The notes under the pieces were generated by a model that searched no databases, was not told where the DNA came from, and saw nothing but the letters and a program-made list of their open reading frames with translations. From Puniceicoccales bacterium (GTDB taxonomy: Bacteria > Verrucomicrobiota > Verrucomicrobiia > Opitutales > UBA953): 33,732 nt of DNA. Each line of letters starts with the position of its first letter. Within the stretch, counting starts at the first letter, position 1. The position numbers were made by a program, and so were the translations under genes. Of this stretch, positions 1 through 8,721 are shown piece by piece. The stretch lies in assembly GCA_031256995.1 (NCBI GenBank), contig JAIRPL010000009.1:1-33732 (forward strand), in the 5' to 3' direction.

Positions 1-78
1 CCCCCCGCGCGCCCCCCACCTCCCCCCCATGTTAACCAATTATACTAAAACCGGACGCGCCCCCCCCCCCCCCACCCC
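1..78. repeat. Cytosine-rich low-complexity tract upstream of the BREX locus
   Basis: Several C homopolymers lie close together: 6 C at 1-6, shorter runs to position 28, and an uninterrupted run of 14 C at 60-73. The opposite strand is therefore a series of G runs able to form a G-quadruplex. Between the runs is a short AT-rich stretch with TATACT at 41-46, a five-of-six match to a sigma-70 -10 box, but no convincing -35 element. The tract sits about 100 bp before brxP, so it could be a length-variable leader or an assembly artefact at a sequence end. The sequence alone cannot separate these. Confidence 0.6.
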
Positions 79-164
79 GATATTGCGCAACTCCATCATT
101 TTCAGGTGGTTGTGAAATAAATTGGCGTGAATATGCGCTGATTTTGGCGCTGCCGTCCGCGCGC

Positions 165-170
165 GGAGGG
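165..170 (+). promoter_or_regulatory. Shine-Dalgarno site that decides the brxP start
   Basis: GGAGGG lies seven bases before the GTG at 178. The same frame has a TGA stop at 139-141 and no other ATG, GTG or TTG between that stop and 178, so this GTG is the only conventional start available for brxP. Confidence 0.55.
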
Positions 171-177
171 CGCCAGG

Positions 178-1176
178 GTGTTTAAGGTCACATGGGACAA
201 GGCGCGCAACCTTGTGCGCTTGTGCGAAACCGCGCCGGAGGCCGAGGTTTTGGCCATCGCGCCGCGCCCCGTCTTTTGGGAGGAACTTGACCTGCTTGGC
301 CTCAACAGGCACGGCTGGCGTTATCCGCATTGCGAGGAGCCGTTGCTCTGGGCCTGCCAGCGGCAGTATTTTCATAATGGAGAACTCGTCCTCGAGGCAC
401 GCGGCGGCAATATCTACGACGCCCCCGCGCTCATTTTCCACGGCAGGGGCGATCCGGGGAACGTCAAGAACCCGCCGCACTCCAAAACGGGGGAAAGCGC
501 CACCTTCACCCTCGCCCCCATCGACCTCGACGCCCTTCGCAGTCTTAACGCCGGCTTGATGTTCCTGCTCGAATACGAGGCGATGGAGTTCATCCACAAC
601 ACGTGGCGCAAATATGGCAGGTTGAAAAAACTTCGCGAGACCTCCGGCATGAATGCCACCCTCGACTTCGAGCGGATGCGCAGTGAATTCGAGAAACGTG
701 AAAAAAAGCCCCATGCCATCATCAAGGAGGATTGCGATAGTTTTGATGTCATGCCGCTCGCCACGGCGGAGTCACTTGGCAAGCAAACCGTGCTTTCCAC
801 GCGCACGGAGATGTTCATCGCCTCGTTTTCCGGCGGCAAGGACTCGCAGGTCGTGCTCGACTTGGTGACGCGCGCCGTCCCGCCCGACGCCTTTCGCGTC
901 ATCTACTCCGACACCGGCTACGAAATCCCGCCCTCGCTCGACACTTGGGAACTCACAAGACAATTCTACAAACAACGCCATCCCTCCCTCCAATTCCACC
1001 TTTCCAAAAACCACCAGGACGTCCTGTATTACTGGGACAAAATGGGGTCGCCAAGCCGCATGCATCGCTGGTGTTGCGGTGTCATGAAAACGGCGCCGCT
1101 GTATAGGGAGTTGAAAGAAATTTTTGGCGAGGGACGCCAGCCGCACGTCCTGACTTTTGAGGGGTCGCGCGCCTAG
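178..1176 (+). CDS. brxP: N-terminal BrxP fragment (PAPS reductase P-loop half), 332 aa
   Basis: This is what would be made if the amber codon terminates translation. It contains the PP-loop SGGKDS at residues 218-223, followed by a YSDTGYE segment and a CCGVMKTAP segment typical of PAPS reductases and of DndC-like sulfurtransferases. It ends at FEGSRA, just short of the Glu-Ser that completes the conserved substrate-binding loop. It also lacks the downstream tryptophan-containing LHWNSTE segment and the CSIC cysteine pair, so a lone fragment is unlikely to be catalytically competent. The codons before residue 1 (ttt tgg cgc tgc and on) are open back to the TGA at 139 but contain no start. 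Confidence 0.6.
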   Translation: MFKVTWDKARNLVRLCETAPEAEVLAIAPRPVFWEELDLLGLNRHGWRYPHCEEPLLWACQRQYFHNGELVLEARGGNIYDAPALIFHGRGDPGNVKNPPHSKTGESATFTLAPIDLDALRSLNAGLMFLLEYEAMEFIHNTWRKYGRLKKLRETSGMNATLDFERMRSEFEKREKKPHAIIKEDCDSFDVMPLATAESLGKQTVLSTRTEMFIASFSGGKDSQVVLDLVTRAVPPDAFRVIYSDTGYEIPPSLDTWELTRQFYKQRHPSLQFHLSKNHQDVLYYWDKMGSPSRMHRWCCGVMKTAPLYRELKEIFGEGRQPHVLTFEGSRA

Positions 1177-1602
1177 GAAAGCCAGCGCCGCTCCGGCTAC
1201 GGACGCATTGGAAAAGGCGTTAAACACAACAACGTCGTCAACGCCCGCCCTATTCTTCATTGGAACTCCACGGAAATCTATCTTTACCTCTTTGAACGGA
1301 AACTTCCGATCAACCAGGGTTATAGAAACGGACTTTCCCGTGTCGGCTGTTCCATTTGTCCGTTCTCAAACGCATGGTCGGAGCAAATTGTCAAACAAAC
1401 CTATCCCGCCAGCATTGAAAAATTCATCGGCGCCATTGAAAAAACAATCCCCAATGTTCGCGACAAGGATGTTTATATAAAAGAGGGTTCGTGGAAACTT
1501 CGCGCCGGCGGGAAAAGCAATTCAGGCGACGGCAGCTGGCTTGAATTCATCACACTGTCACCGGACTTCATCGCCAACCTCAGCTCCCCTCGCGAAAATA
1601 TT

Positions 1603-2769
1603 TTGGAATGGATGAAAACGCTCGGCATCTTTCGCCTCACCGGCGCCGCTGGCGGTGAGACCGTTGGAGAAATCAATTATCACAAGAAAATCTACTCATT
1701 CCAGATCATCAAAAACGGTGGCGGTGTGACATTTCGCGTTCCAAACGCCGGCGGGGACATTTCATTTCAAAGTCATCTGCGGCGGGTCTTGTACAAGGCA
1801 ACGTATTGTGTCCATTGCGAAGTTTGTGAAGTCGAATGCCCGGCCGGCGCATTGTCCGTTGTTCCGGTTGTCGCCATTGATGACAGGAAGTGCATCCACT
1901 GTCAAAGGTGCCTTGATTTCACCGAGAAGGGATGCGTTTCAGCCAAATCACAGAACACTCCTGAAGGGACAAAACATATGAACGACAAGCAAACAAGCAT
2001 AGACAGGTACGCCGGATTTGGATTGCGCGGAGCATGGCTTTCCAAATTTTGCGCGACACCGGAAACCTTCTTTGAAACCGGGGAGCATGGCCTCAACCCA
2101 AAGAAGCAGATTCCGCCGTTGACCTGCTGGTTGCGCGAGGCGGAAATTCTTAATCGCGAGAATAAAAAAACAAGCCGGCTTGGCGCCCTTCTCGCCGCCC
2201 GCTTCGTCAGGAACGAGATCAGGGTTTGGGAGATCATCTGGATAAACATCTCGGAAAACTCCGCCGTTGCCAAATGGTATGTGGAAAACATCGCGTGGGG
2301 GACGCGAATTTCAAAACCGGAGTTGCTAATATTACTCGGAAACCACTTTGAGGGCGCTTACAAAGAGCGCACTTTGCAAAACGCGCTCGAGGCGCTTACG
2401 AATATGTTCAAGGAAAGTCCGCTCGGGGAAGTTCTGAAAATAGGACTTCATGAGCACGAGGGACAAAAAACTTTTGTCAGGAAATTGGCTTATGAAAGGC
2501 CATCCCTCCCCGCCATCGCCTATTCGCTTTACCGTTACGCGGAGAAAAACGGGCGGCATAATTTGACCGTTGGTGAATTTTACGGCGCTACGCAGAAATC
2601 CGGAATTTACAGGCAGTTCGGCATTTCACGCTACGCATTTGAGACCGCGTTGCGCACCTTGAAAGAGGAAAAAAACCGCGTCCTCGACGCCGATCTCAAC
2701 ATGGGACTCGACAACATCAAACTCCGCGAGGACCTCACCGCCACCGAGGTGCTGGAACTGCTCTTTTAG
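1603..2769 (+). CDS. brxP: C-terminal BrxP fragment (ferredoxin-like segment plus DUF4007-like domain), 388 aa
   Basis: The frame is open from 1177, and the first ATG after the amber codon is at 1603, with no clear ribosome site. The fragment carries Cys at full-length residues 544, 547, 550 and 554 followed by Pro, and Cys at 572, 575, 578 and 586, the pattern of two [4Fe-4S] clusters. The remainder starts near ATG 1978 (MNDKQTSIDRYAG), which has a weak AAGGGA upstream, and is a helical domain I assign tentatively to DUF4007, a family found with PAPS-reductase-type defence genes. Independent translation of the DUF4007-like part from 1978 is possible but not shown. The natural product is more likely the single long protein. 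Confidence 0.5.
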   Translation: MEWMKTLGIFRLTGAAGGETVGEINYHKKIYSFQIIKNGGGVTFRVPNAGGDISFQSHLRRVLYKATYCVHCEVCEVECPAGALSVVPVVAIDDRKCIHCQRCLDFTEKGCVSAKSQNTPEGTKHMNDKQTSIDRYAGFGLRGAWLSKFCATPETFFETGEHGLNPKKQIPPLTCWLREAEILNRENKKTSRLGALLAARFVRNEIRVWEIIWINISENSAVAKWYVENIAWGTRISKPELLILLGNHFEGAYKERTLQNALEALTNMFKESPLGEVLKIGLHEHEGQKTFVRKLAYERPSLPAIAYSLYRYAEKNGRHNLTVGEFYGATQKSGIYRQFGISRYAFETALRTLKEEKNRVLDADLNMGLDNIKLREDLTATEVLELLF

Positions 2770-2828
2770 CAACCAACCGAAGACAATCTTTAACAATCAC
2801 ACTCGCAACAACAACCCCTGTTTTAACT

Positions 2829-5800
2829 GTGAAAAAATACGCTGACATCATCACCGTCCAGGACGCGGAATATTTTCTTCCCGTCGTTGACCTCGCCAAC
2901 GAGTCCGAGAACTACTGGAAACAGTTTGTCCCGACGCCACAGTTTTACGATTTGTTGGAAAGAGTGCTTGAAAGCGTGAGCAGCGCCCAACCCGGCAAAC
3001 GCAAATCGTTCTGGGTGCAGGGCACGTTTGGCACCGGCAAAAGCCACGCCAGCAGTGTCATCCGGCACCTGCTTTGCGACGATTGGGCGGACATCGCCGA
3101 ATACGTTCGCCTGCGCATCGAAAAGCCGGAGGTGGCGGCGAAATTGGAGGCGCTGCGGCGAGGCAAACGCCTGTTTCCTGTCGTGCTGAAAGGCGTCGGC
3201 GGCATTCACGACACACGCACTTTCAGGTTGGAGTTGGAGCGGACGGTGAAGGAGGCCTTGCGCAACGTGAAAGGGGCCGCTCAAATCGCCGTAAATTCCG
3301 ATTTTGAAAATGCGATTTCGGAAATCGAAAAAAATCCCCTGTTGAAATTGGAGGAGATTTTGCCCCACAAGCCGAAACTTCGTGCCATTGCGAAGACAAA
3401 GGAGGATGTCATCAAAAAACTAAGGGCCTGTGACATCGAGTTGTATCTGGAATTGGAGGATGCCCTGGCGGATTACAGCTTCCACCTGACTTCAGGAAAT
3501 CCAGGCAAGTGGCTCTCCGAGGTGGAAAAGGACATCCGCGAAAAGGGAATCGCCGACGGGCTGATTATTCTTTGGGACGAGTTTACATCCGTCATGGACA
3601 TCATCAGCAGTGGACTGACAAACATGCTGCAAAATATCGCGGAGTTGTCGGAAAAACAGAATGTTTATCTGCACCTCATCAGTCACAGGTCCTCAACGGC
3701 CCATGGCGACCGTGGCGAGGATATTCGCAAGATGAACGACCGTTTCCACATCATCCAATATCGCATGGAGGCGAACACAACCTATCGCCTTATGGCGGCG
3801 ACCTTGAAGGTGAAGGACGAAACGGAATACGAACGGATTTTTGGTGAACGGCGTGCCACTTTTGCTGAACTAATCCGCAAGCATTTGACGGTCAATGATA
3901 CAACGGAGGCGAAGGAGGACATACTCAAACTCTTCCCGCTGCACCCCTACACGGCGTCGCTTTGCTCGGCAATTTCAAGTCACATCGGGTCGGCGAACCG
4001 TAGCGTGTTCAATTTCATTTATGAGGAAAACGGTGGCTTCGTTGATTTTGTCAAAAAGACTGACGCGGAGGTGAATGGCGCGCTTTTGACGGCGGATCAT
4101 TTGTGGGACTTTTTTCGTGAAAGTTTTGAGAATGACGCGAGCAAATACGGCGTCGTCACCGAGACCTTTAATCTGCACATTCGAAGGGTGGAGGAAAAAG
4201 GCGTCCATTATGCAAAAGTCTTCAAAGGCGCCTTGTTGCTCAACGCCCTGCGCAACACCTACGACAACGAAATCGTGACACCCTCGCAGGGCAATATTTC
4301 GCGCCTCTTTGAGGGCGAACCGTGGGCGGGGGAGATGGAGTCGATTTTGAATTGGTTCAACCACAATCAAATCATCCAGAAAGACCCGCTGGACAACTAC
4401 ATCATCGAGTATTCCGCGTTGCCGCCAAAAGAATTGAACGAGGAAAAGCGCCGGCAGGCAACGAGCTTTTCCAATGCTGGAAAACCTGATGCCGCGAAGG
4501 TGCTGGGTTTTGAGAAAAGTCATCAGGAATCGGTGGCCCGTTTCCTCGGCAGTGACACCCTTGTTCGCAAAGCCGAACTCGTCTTCCTCTCCTGTGCCTA
4601 TGACGAAACGCTGGTCAAAAGCCGCTTGAAACAGAGTTTCAAAACCGGATCCTCTTTGCACATCGCGTTGTTCCTGTCGGTGAGGGAGGAAGAGCAGTGT
4701 GCCGCGAAAAACCTTGTCCGCTTGCTTGCGAAAAGCGAGGATTACAAGGACGTTTTGTTCGTGGTCGTCAACTCCGCGCTCGACAACGACGGCGTGCAGT
4801 GGGACCGCTTCATCAGTTATGTCGCCACGCAGGAGGTCGCCCGGCGGCACAGTCTTTCCGACCAGTCGTCGGCGAATGCAAAAAGGGCGTCGCAACTACT
4901 CGAAAACTGGACGAACCGCATAAAAAGCAACACCATCAACCTCTGTTTTCGCGAGATCGAACACAACACAACTTACGCCCAGCTTGCCGGATACATCAAC
5001 GATCACATCGGACGCCAGGTCTTCCCCGCTGGCGTGGAGGCCATCAAGGGGTTGTTGACGGCGCCGATGACTTTCTGGAAGGAGCAAATTTCAAAGAAAG
5101 CGGTGGAGATCATGATTTTGAAGCAAACCCGGGACGCGGCGGAGGCGGAGTTCAAGGGGCAGTATTTGCCGGCGAGAGACCTTCTGCGCGACGGAAACGG
5201 CGATTTCGTTGTGGACGAAAAATTGCAATTGAAACAGGGCGCCCCTTCCAATCATCCACTCGTGCAAATTCAGGAAAAAGTGGACGAGTTGATCAAGAGG
5301 GCGCGCGAGCGGCATCCGGGAGGTTTTTATCTTGGCGTTGAATTGCAACCGTTGACGATGGCGCCATTCGGTTTGTATGGCAATTTTCCGAACATGGCAG
5401 CGCTGGGTTTCGCGTTGCGAAAATACATTGGCGAGTTTAACAACGCCGACGTCGGAACCACGGTTTCCGACGTGGATTTGCGTGACAAGGTTGAGGCTGT
5501 TTTCAAGTTCTGGAAAAAAGAAAACAGCGCTCCCGATCCCACCTTGAATGTTCGATTCGGCACAAAAGCCGAGCGTGATTTGAGGGTCGTGCTCGTCCGC
5601 TTGTTTGAATTGGAAAAAATACCCGGCATGTTGGATTTGACGAGTATTAAAAACGTCCGTTGGGGAATCATAGGATTCTGCAAAACGAAATCGAAAAAAC
5701 CCTTGTGGTGTTTGAAATACGCGGGTCTGAACGAGGCCGTCCGGCGTGGAATCACCGGCATCATTGAACTGGTCGAGCGCGAGGAAACACCGCAAGGCGC

Positions 5801-6260
5801 CGTGGAGACCCTGCTCGAGTCACTGAAAGAAAATGAATACGACATCGGTGAGGTTGTTCGCAAAACCGACGCCTTTGAATCGGGTTTCGCGAGCTTCCTT
5901 AAAACCATCGAGGACGTGCAACTGCGCGACGAATGGCTTGGCGAGTTGAACGAGTTTCTTTCGCGCGAGTTGCAGGATTCCGTTGGAACGTGGAGGGAGC
6001 AGGACGTGAAGGACAAGGTGAAAAGTTTCTACATCAAGAAACAAATCCCACCACCGCCGCAACAACCGGTCCCACCGCAACAACCGCAAGCGCTGCCGCC
6101 GACGCGGATGCCATCACCACCGCTTTCGCCGGAACGTCTTGGCAGTGTGCGGAAAAAAATCATGTCCGCCAGCAATGTGGACAAAATGCGGGAGACGTTG
6201 GCATGCGTGTTGGAGAAATTTCCCGCCACCGCCGATGTGATAGAAAGCAGTCTCGAATGA
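2829..6260 (+). CDS. brxC: BrxC, large P-loop ATPase of BREX, 1143 aa
   Basis: BrxC is the large AAA-type ATPase shared by all BREX types, a core cytoplasmic component needed for phage exclusion. The start is GTG 2829, and the N-terminus MKKYADII matches the usual BrxC beginning, though no Shine-Dalgarno site is visible. The Walker A motif GTFGTGKSH is at residues 65-73 and the Walker B ILWDE near 247-251. The length, a little over 1100 residues, is normal for the family. A proline- and glutamine-rich linker at about 1072-1100 separates the main body from a short C-terminal helical tail. The stop overlaps the pglZ start as ATGA, so the two are translationally coupled. The frame is intact throughout. 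Confidence 0.9.
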   Translation: MKKYADIITVQDAEYFLPVVDLANESENYWKQFVPTPQFYDLLERVLESVSSAQPGKRKSFWVQGTFGTGKSHASSVIRHLLCDDWADIAEYVRLRIEKPEVAAKLEALRRGKRLFPVVLKGVGGIHDTRTFRLELERTVKEALRNVKGAAQIAVNSDFENAISEIEKNPLLKLEEILPHKPKLRAIAKTKEDVIKKLRACDIELYLELEDALADYSFHLTSGNPGKWLSEVEKDIREKGIADGLIILWDEFTSVMDIISSGLTNMLQNIAELSEKQNVYLHLISHRSSTAHGDRGEDIRKMNDRFHIIQYRMEANTTYRLMAATLKVKDETEYERIFGERRATFAELIRKHLTVNDTTEAKEDILKLFPLHPYTASLCSAISSHIGSANRSVFNFIYEENGGFVDFVKKTDAEVNGALLTADHLWDFFRESFENDASKYGVVTETFNLHIRRVEEKGVHYAKVFKGALLLNALRNTYDNEIVTPSQGNISRLFEGEPWAGEMESILNWFNHNQIIQKDPLDNYIIEYSALPPKELNEEKRRQATSFSNAGKPDAAKVLGFEKSHQESVARFLGSDTLVRKAELVFLSCAYDETLVKSRLKQSFKTGSSLHIALFLSVREEEQCAAKNLVRLLAKSEDYKDVLFVVVNSALDNDGVQWDRFISYVATQEVARRHSLSDQSSANAKRASQLLENWTNRIKSNTINLCFREIEHNTTYAQLAGYINDHIGRQVFPAGVEAIKGLLTAPMTFWKEQISKKAVEIMILKQTRDAAEAEFKGQYLPARDLLRDGNGDFVVDEKLQLKQGAPSNHPLVQIQEKVDELIKRARERHPGGFYLGVELQPLTMAPFGLYGNFPNMAALGFALRKYIGEFNNADVGTTVSDVDLRDKVEAVFKFWKKENSAPDPTLNVRFGTKAERDLRVVLVRLFELEKIPGMLDLTSIKNVRWGIIGFCKTKSKKPLWCLKYAGLNEAVRRGITGIIELVEREETPQGAVETLLESLKENEYDIGEVVRKTDAFESGFASFLKTIEDVQLRDEWLGELNEFLSRELQDSVGTWREQDVKDKVKSFYIKKQIPPPPQQPVPPQQPQALPPTRMPSPPLSPERLGSVRKKIMSASNVDKMRETLACVLEKFPATADVIESSLE

Positions 6261-8560
6261 CACCCTACGAAAAGATAAAACCGCACGCCACGCTTGATGA
6301 TCTGTTCACCACACTGGAGGCGGACAAAACGCCGGGTGACTTTCTGGCGTGGCGTTATCCGGTGCGCTTCATATTGCTGGATGATTTTTGTGTTTTCCAA
6401 CAATTCGTCGAACGCGCCAAGGCGGCGGGCATCGCGACGGCGGATTTGGAAAAATTCCTTGAATCCAGCGATGACCGCGACCGCTGGATTTCGGGGGACG
6501 AGGTGCGCTCTGTCTTGAGACGAAACGGGAGTGCTCCAGGACTCGCGTCCGGAGAAGATGGCGACAAATCACCGCTCTACAAAGTTATCTCACCGTGTTC
6601 GGAGATCATCCGCTTTTACGACACGCACAAGTTTCGCGCTTTTCTCCATGATGTGGCCTTGTTGGAGAAAGCCAGTGCCTCTGCTTCCCGCATTTACATT
6701 CCTCTCATCGGCCTGCGTCAGCGTTTCGAGGATTTTTTGACGCACTTTTTGAGAATCAGGGAAAGCCCGCCGGTGTGGGCGGTTGGCAATGGCGCCGCCG
6801 CCACATTCCGTGTCAGCCCTGTCCTTGATGGCGACGTTATTGAAAACGAAATCACCTTCGATGCTGGCGCCGGCCCGGTGAAAATCTTCCTGCTTCCGGC
6901 CGCGAAGGACGCGGGCGCCTTTGATTTGCCGGATGGATTTGATTGCCAGAAATCGTTTTACGAATGGTTGTGCTTTTGGAAAAACCATGGGTCTGCGGAC
7001 CGGGCGTTTTTTTCCTCGGAAGTGCTCAACGCCCATTATGAAAACGCGCGACCGGACAATATTTTTCAGATAACAAAAATTGAAAATGTCCATGATTTCT
7101 TTGGGAAGGTCATCGGTGTCACTTTCCCGTTTGAATACAAAGCCGTGGAGGATGCCTGCTGGCGGCGGCTGCTCCTGGAAAATGACTGGAAAGCCCGGCG
7201 AAGTTTCCAGCAATTTGTCGCGGAGCGATTCAACATCCAAAAATTGACGGCGGACACGGTGATTGAAAATTGGCTGAAGCCGGAAAGGGGCGATTTTGAT
7301 CGCTGGCTGCTCAAGAACGCCGCGATCGAAATGCTTCAGACAAGCCAGCCGTATTTCTGCGCGGTCCTGGCGCGAGACGTGGATTTGCACAATGGTGGCG
7401 CCTTGCTCGGGAGGATCGCGCTGGGTGTTGCGACTGGAAAATTGGTGGATTCTGTTTTGGAGGAGCGGCGGCGGCTTCTTGGGAAATTTCCGCCAAATGT
7501 GCCGCTTTCCTTGAGCGACGAAACCGCGCTTGCCGAACTCGTGGACAAAATGGCGGCGGAAGACTTTGAAACCGCGCTCCGGCTTTGCACCGGACGTTTC
7601 TGCCTCGAGCGCGAGCGATTTATCCAATGGTTCAAAGACGGCAGGTTGTCGCAGGAAAGATTGGCAGTGCTTTATCCCGGAATGGCGGGGTATCTGTCAC
7701 CTTTGGATGATTCGAATATGGCGGATTATTTCACCGCCTACAAAATCGCAAAACTGCGCGACACATACACGCCGGAGATAAGGACGTTCATGGAAACTTC
7801 AAACGCCTCGGCGGAGACGTTCTGGCGCTGGCATTCCCAATATAAATCCGCGCATGACTTGCTGGCCGGAGAAATGGGGTCTTTGGACAAAGTTTACTGG
7901 CTTGATGGCGTTGGCGCGGAATATCTTCAGCTGATGTTGGCGAAAATCAAAGGCTCCCGTTTCAAGGCGGAGAAAGTGTCAATCGCCGCCGCCAGGCTGC
8001 CGAGTACGACCGCAAACAATTGTTTTGATGGCGAAAAAATCATCAAGCGGGACGCGCTGGACAAATTTGCGCACGAGAGTTTTTACAGGCATCCATTTTC
8101 AATTTGCAAGGAGTTGCAAATTGTCCAGGAATTGATGGATGAGATTCTTTCGCAAACGGAGTGGCGGCGGATCGCCATTGTCTCCGACCACGGTTTGACA
8201 GCTTTGTCACGTTTGCTGAATGGCCGCAATCATACAAAAAACGCCACCCATGAAGGCCGCGAGGAGGAAGTGGATTTTGATGGTGTGTCTGATGGCGATT
8301 ATATTTTCACCAAGTCACAGGGAAAGTCTTACCGGGTCGCGCTGAAACATGCTTCGCTTGGCGCAAAACCCGTCCGGGAAGTCCACGGTGGCTGCACGCC
8401 CGAGGAGGTGCTGGTGCCCTTTGTTGTGATTTCCAGGCAAGCCTCCGCCACGTGGACGGTTTCCCGACGCAAGGACGAGGAAACATCGTCGTCCGGCGCA
8501 CCGCAAACACAGCCCGTGGCGACAGTCCGGCGCGGCTTTGAGGAGGAGGATTTGTTTTGA
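6257..8560 (+). CDS. pglZ: PglZ, alkaline-phosphatase-superfamily protein of BREX, 767 aa
   Basis: PglZ is the signature BREX protein, with a C-terminal domain of the alkaline phosphatase fold. The start is ATG 6257, overlapping the brxC stop. The frame is open further upstream to 5933, but that stretch lies entirely within brxC and is rejected. The PglZ domain starts near residue 545 with YWLDGVGAEYL (Asp550, the expected first metal ligand and nucleophile region). It continues with SDHG (Asp644, His645) and ends with EVHGGCTPEE (His710), the metal-binding signature of the superfamily. The N-terminal 540 residues are helical without a recognised motif, as usual in PglZ. The next gene may start at TTG 8557, overlapping this stop. 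Confidence 0.92.
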   Translation: MTPYEKIKPHATLDDLFTTLEADKTPGDFLAWRYPVRFILLDDFCVFQQFVERAKAAGIATADLEKFLESSDDRDRWISGDEVRSVLRRNGSAPGLASGEDGDKSPLYKVISPCSEIIRFYDTHKFRAFLHDVALLEKASASASRIYIPLIGLRQRFEDFLTHFLRIRESPPVWAVGNGAAATFRVSPVLDGDVIENEITFDAGAGPVKIFLLPAAKDAGAFDLPDGFDCQKSFYEWLCFWKNHGSADRAFFSSEVLNAHYENARPDNIFQITKIENVHDFFGKVIGVTFPFEYKAVEDACWRRLLLENDWKARRSFQQFVAERFNIQKLTADTVIENWLKPERGDFDRWLLKNAAIEMLQTSQPYFCAVLARDVDLHNGGALLGRIALGVATGKLVDSVLEERRRLLGKFPPNVPLSLSDETALAELVDKMAAEDFETALRLCTGRFCLERERFIQWFKDGRLSQERLAVLYPGMAGYLSPLDDSNMADYFTAYKIAKLRDTYTPEIRTFMETSNASAETFWRWHSQYKSAHDLLAGEMGSLDKVYWLDGVGAEYLQLMLAKIKGSRFKAEKVSIAAARLPSTTANNCFDGEKIIKRDALDKFAHESFYRHPFSICKELQIVQELMDEILSQTEWRRIAIVSDHGLTALSRLLNGRNHTKNATHEGREEEVDFDGVSDGDYIFTKSQGKSYRVALKHASLGAKPVREVHGGCTPEEVLVPFVVISRQASATWTVSRRKDEETSSSGAPQTQPVATVRRGFEEEDLF
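8541..8549 (+). promoter_or_regulatory. Strong Shine-Dalgarno-like site at the pglZ stop
   Basis: AGGAGGAGG ends seven bases before a TTG (8557) that overlaps the pglZ stop as TTGA. It could drive a longer form of the accessory gene by translational coupling. It also encodes Glu-Glu-Glu of PglZ, so its presence may be coincidental. Confidence 0.35.
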
Positions 8561-8721
8561 AAAAAGCATGTTGCATCCATTCGCGGCGCGCTGACGCGTC
8601 ACCCCTTTTCCCGGCGCGGGTTTTCTCCCTTATTCCAACCGGACGGCGACAAGTCGTTTTCAAGAAGGCGAAGGGCATCCGACGCATTCTAAAAAAAGAA
8701 ATCACCCCAAGTTACGATTCC

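Larger units (their letters stand above)
178..2769 (+). pseudogene. brxP: BrxP, PAPS-reductase-like protein of type 4 BREX, interrupted by an in-frame amber codon
   Basis: One reading frame runs from GTG 178 to TAG 2767-2769 (863 codons), broken only by a TAG at 1174-1176 (codon 333). Translation continues in the same frame on the far side with family-like sequence, so this is a point nonsense change and not a frameshift. The layout is a PAPS reductase / ATP-pyrophosphatase domain (about 190-450), a two-cluster ferredoxin-like segment (about 540-590) and a C-terminal region resembling DUF4007 (about 605-863). In type 4 BREX, brxP takes the place of the pglX methyltransferase, and sulfur-based DNA modification has been suggested but should be treated as a hypothesis. 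The residue before the conserved Glu-Ser is usually Glu, so GAG to TAG is the simplest origin. brxC follows after 59 bp. The gene is either inactivated, read through, or misread in sequencing. Confidence 0.8.

Noticed and set aside
1174-1176. Recoding of TAG as an amino acid (pyrrolysine-like)
   Set aside because: brxP itself ends in TAG at 2767-2769 and pstB ends in TAG, so TAG serves as a normal stop here, and no suppressor tRNA is seen in the window. A local readthrough is not excluded.
5933-6256. N-terminal extension of PglZ
   Set aside because: This part lies wholly inside brxC; the ATG at 6257 with ATGA overlap is the normal coupled start.
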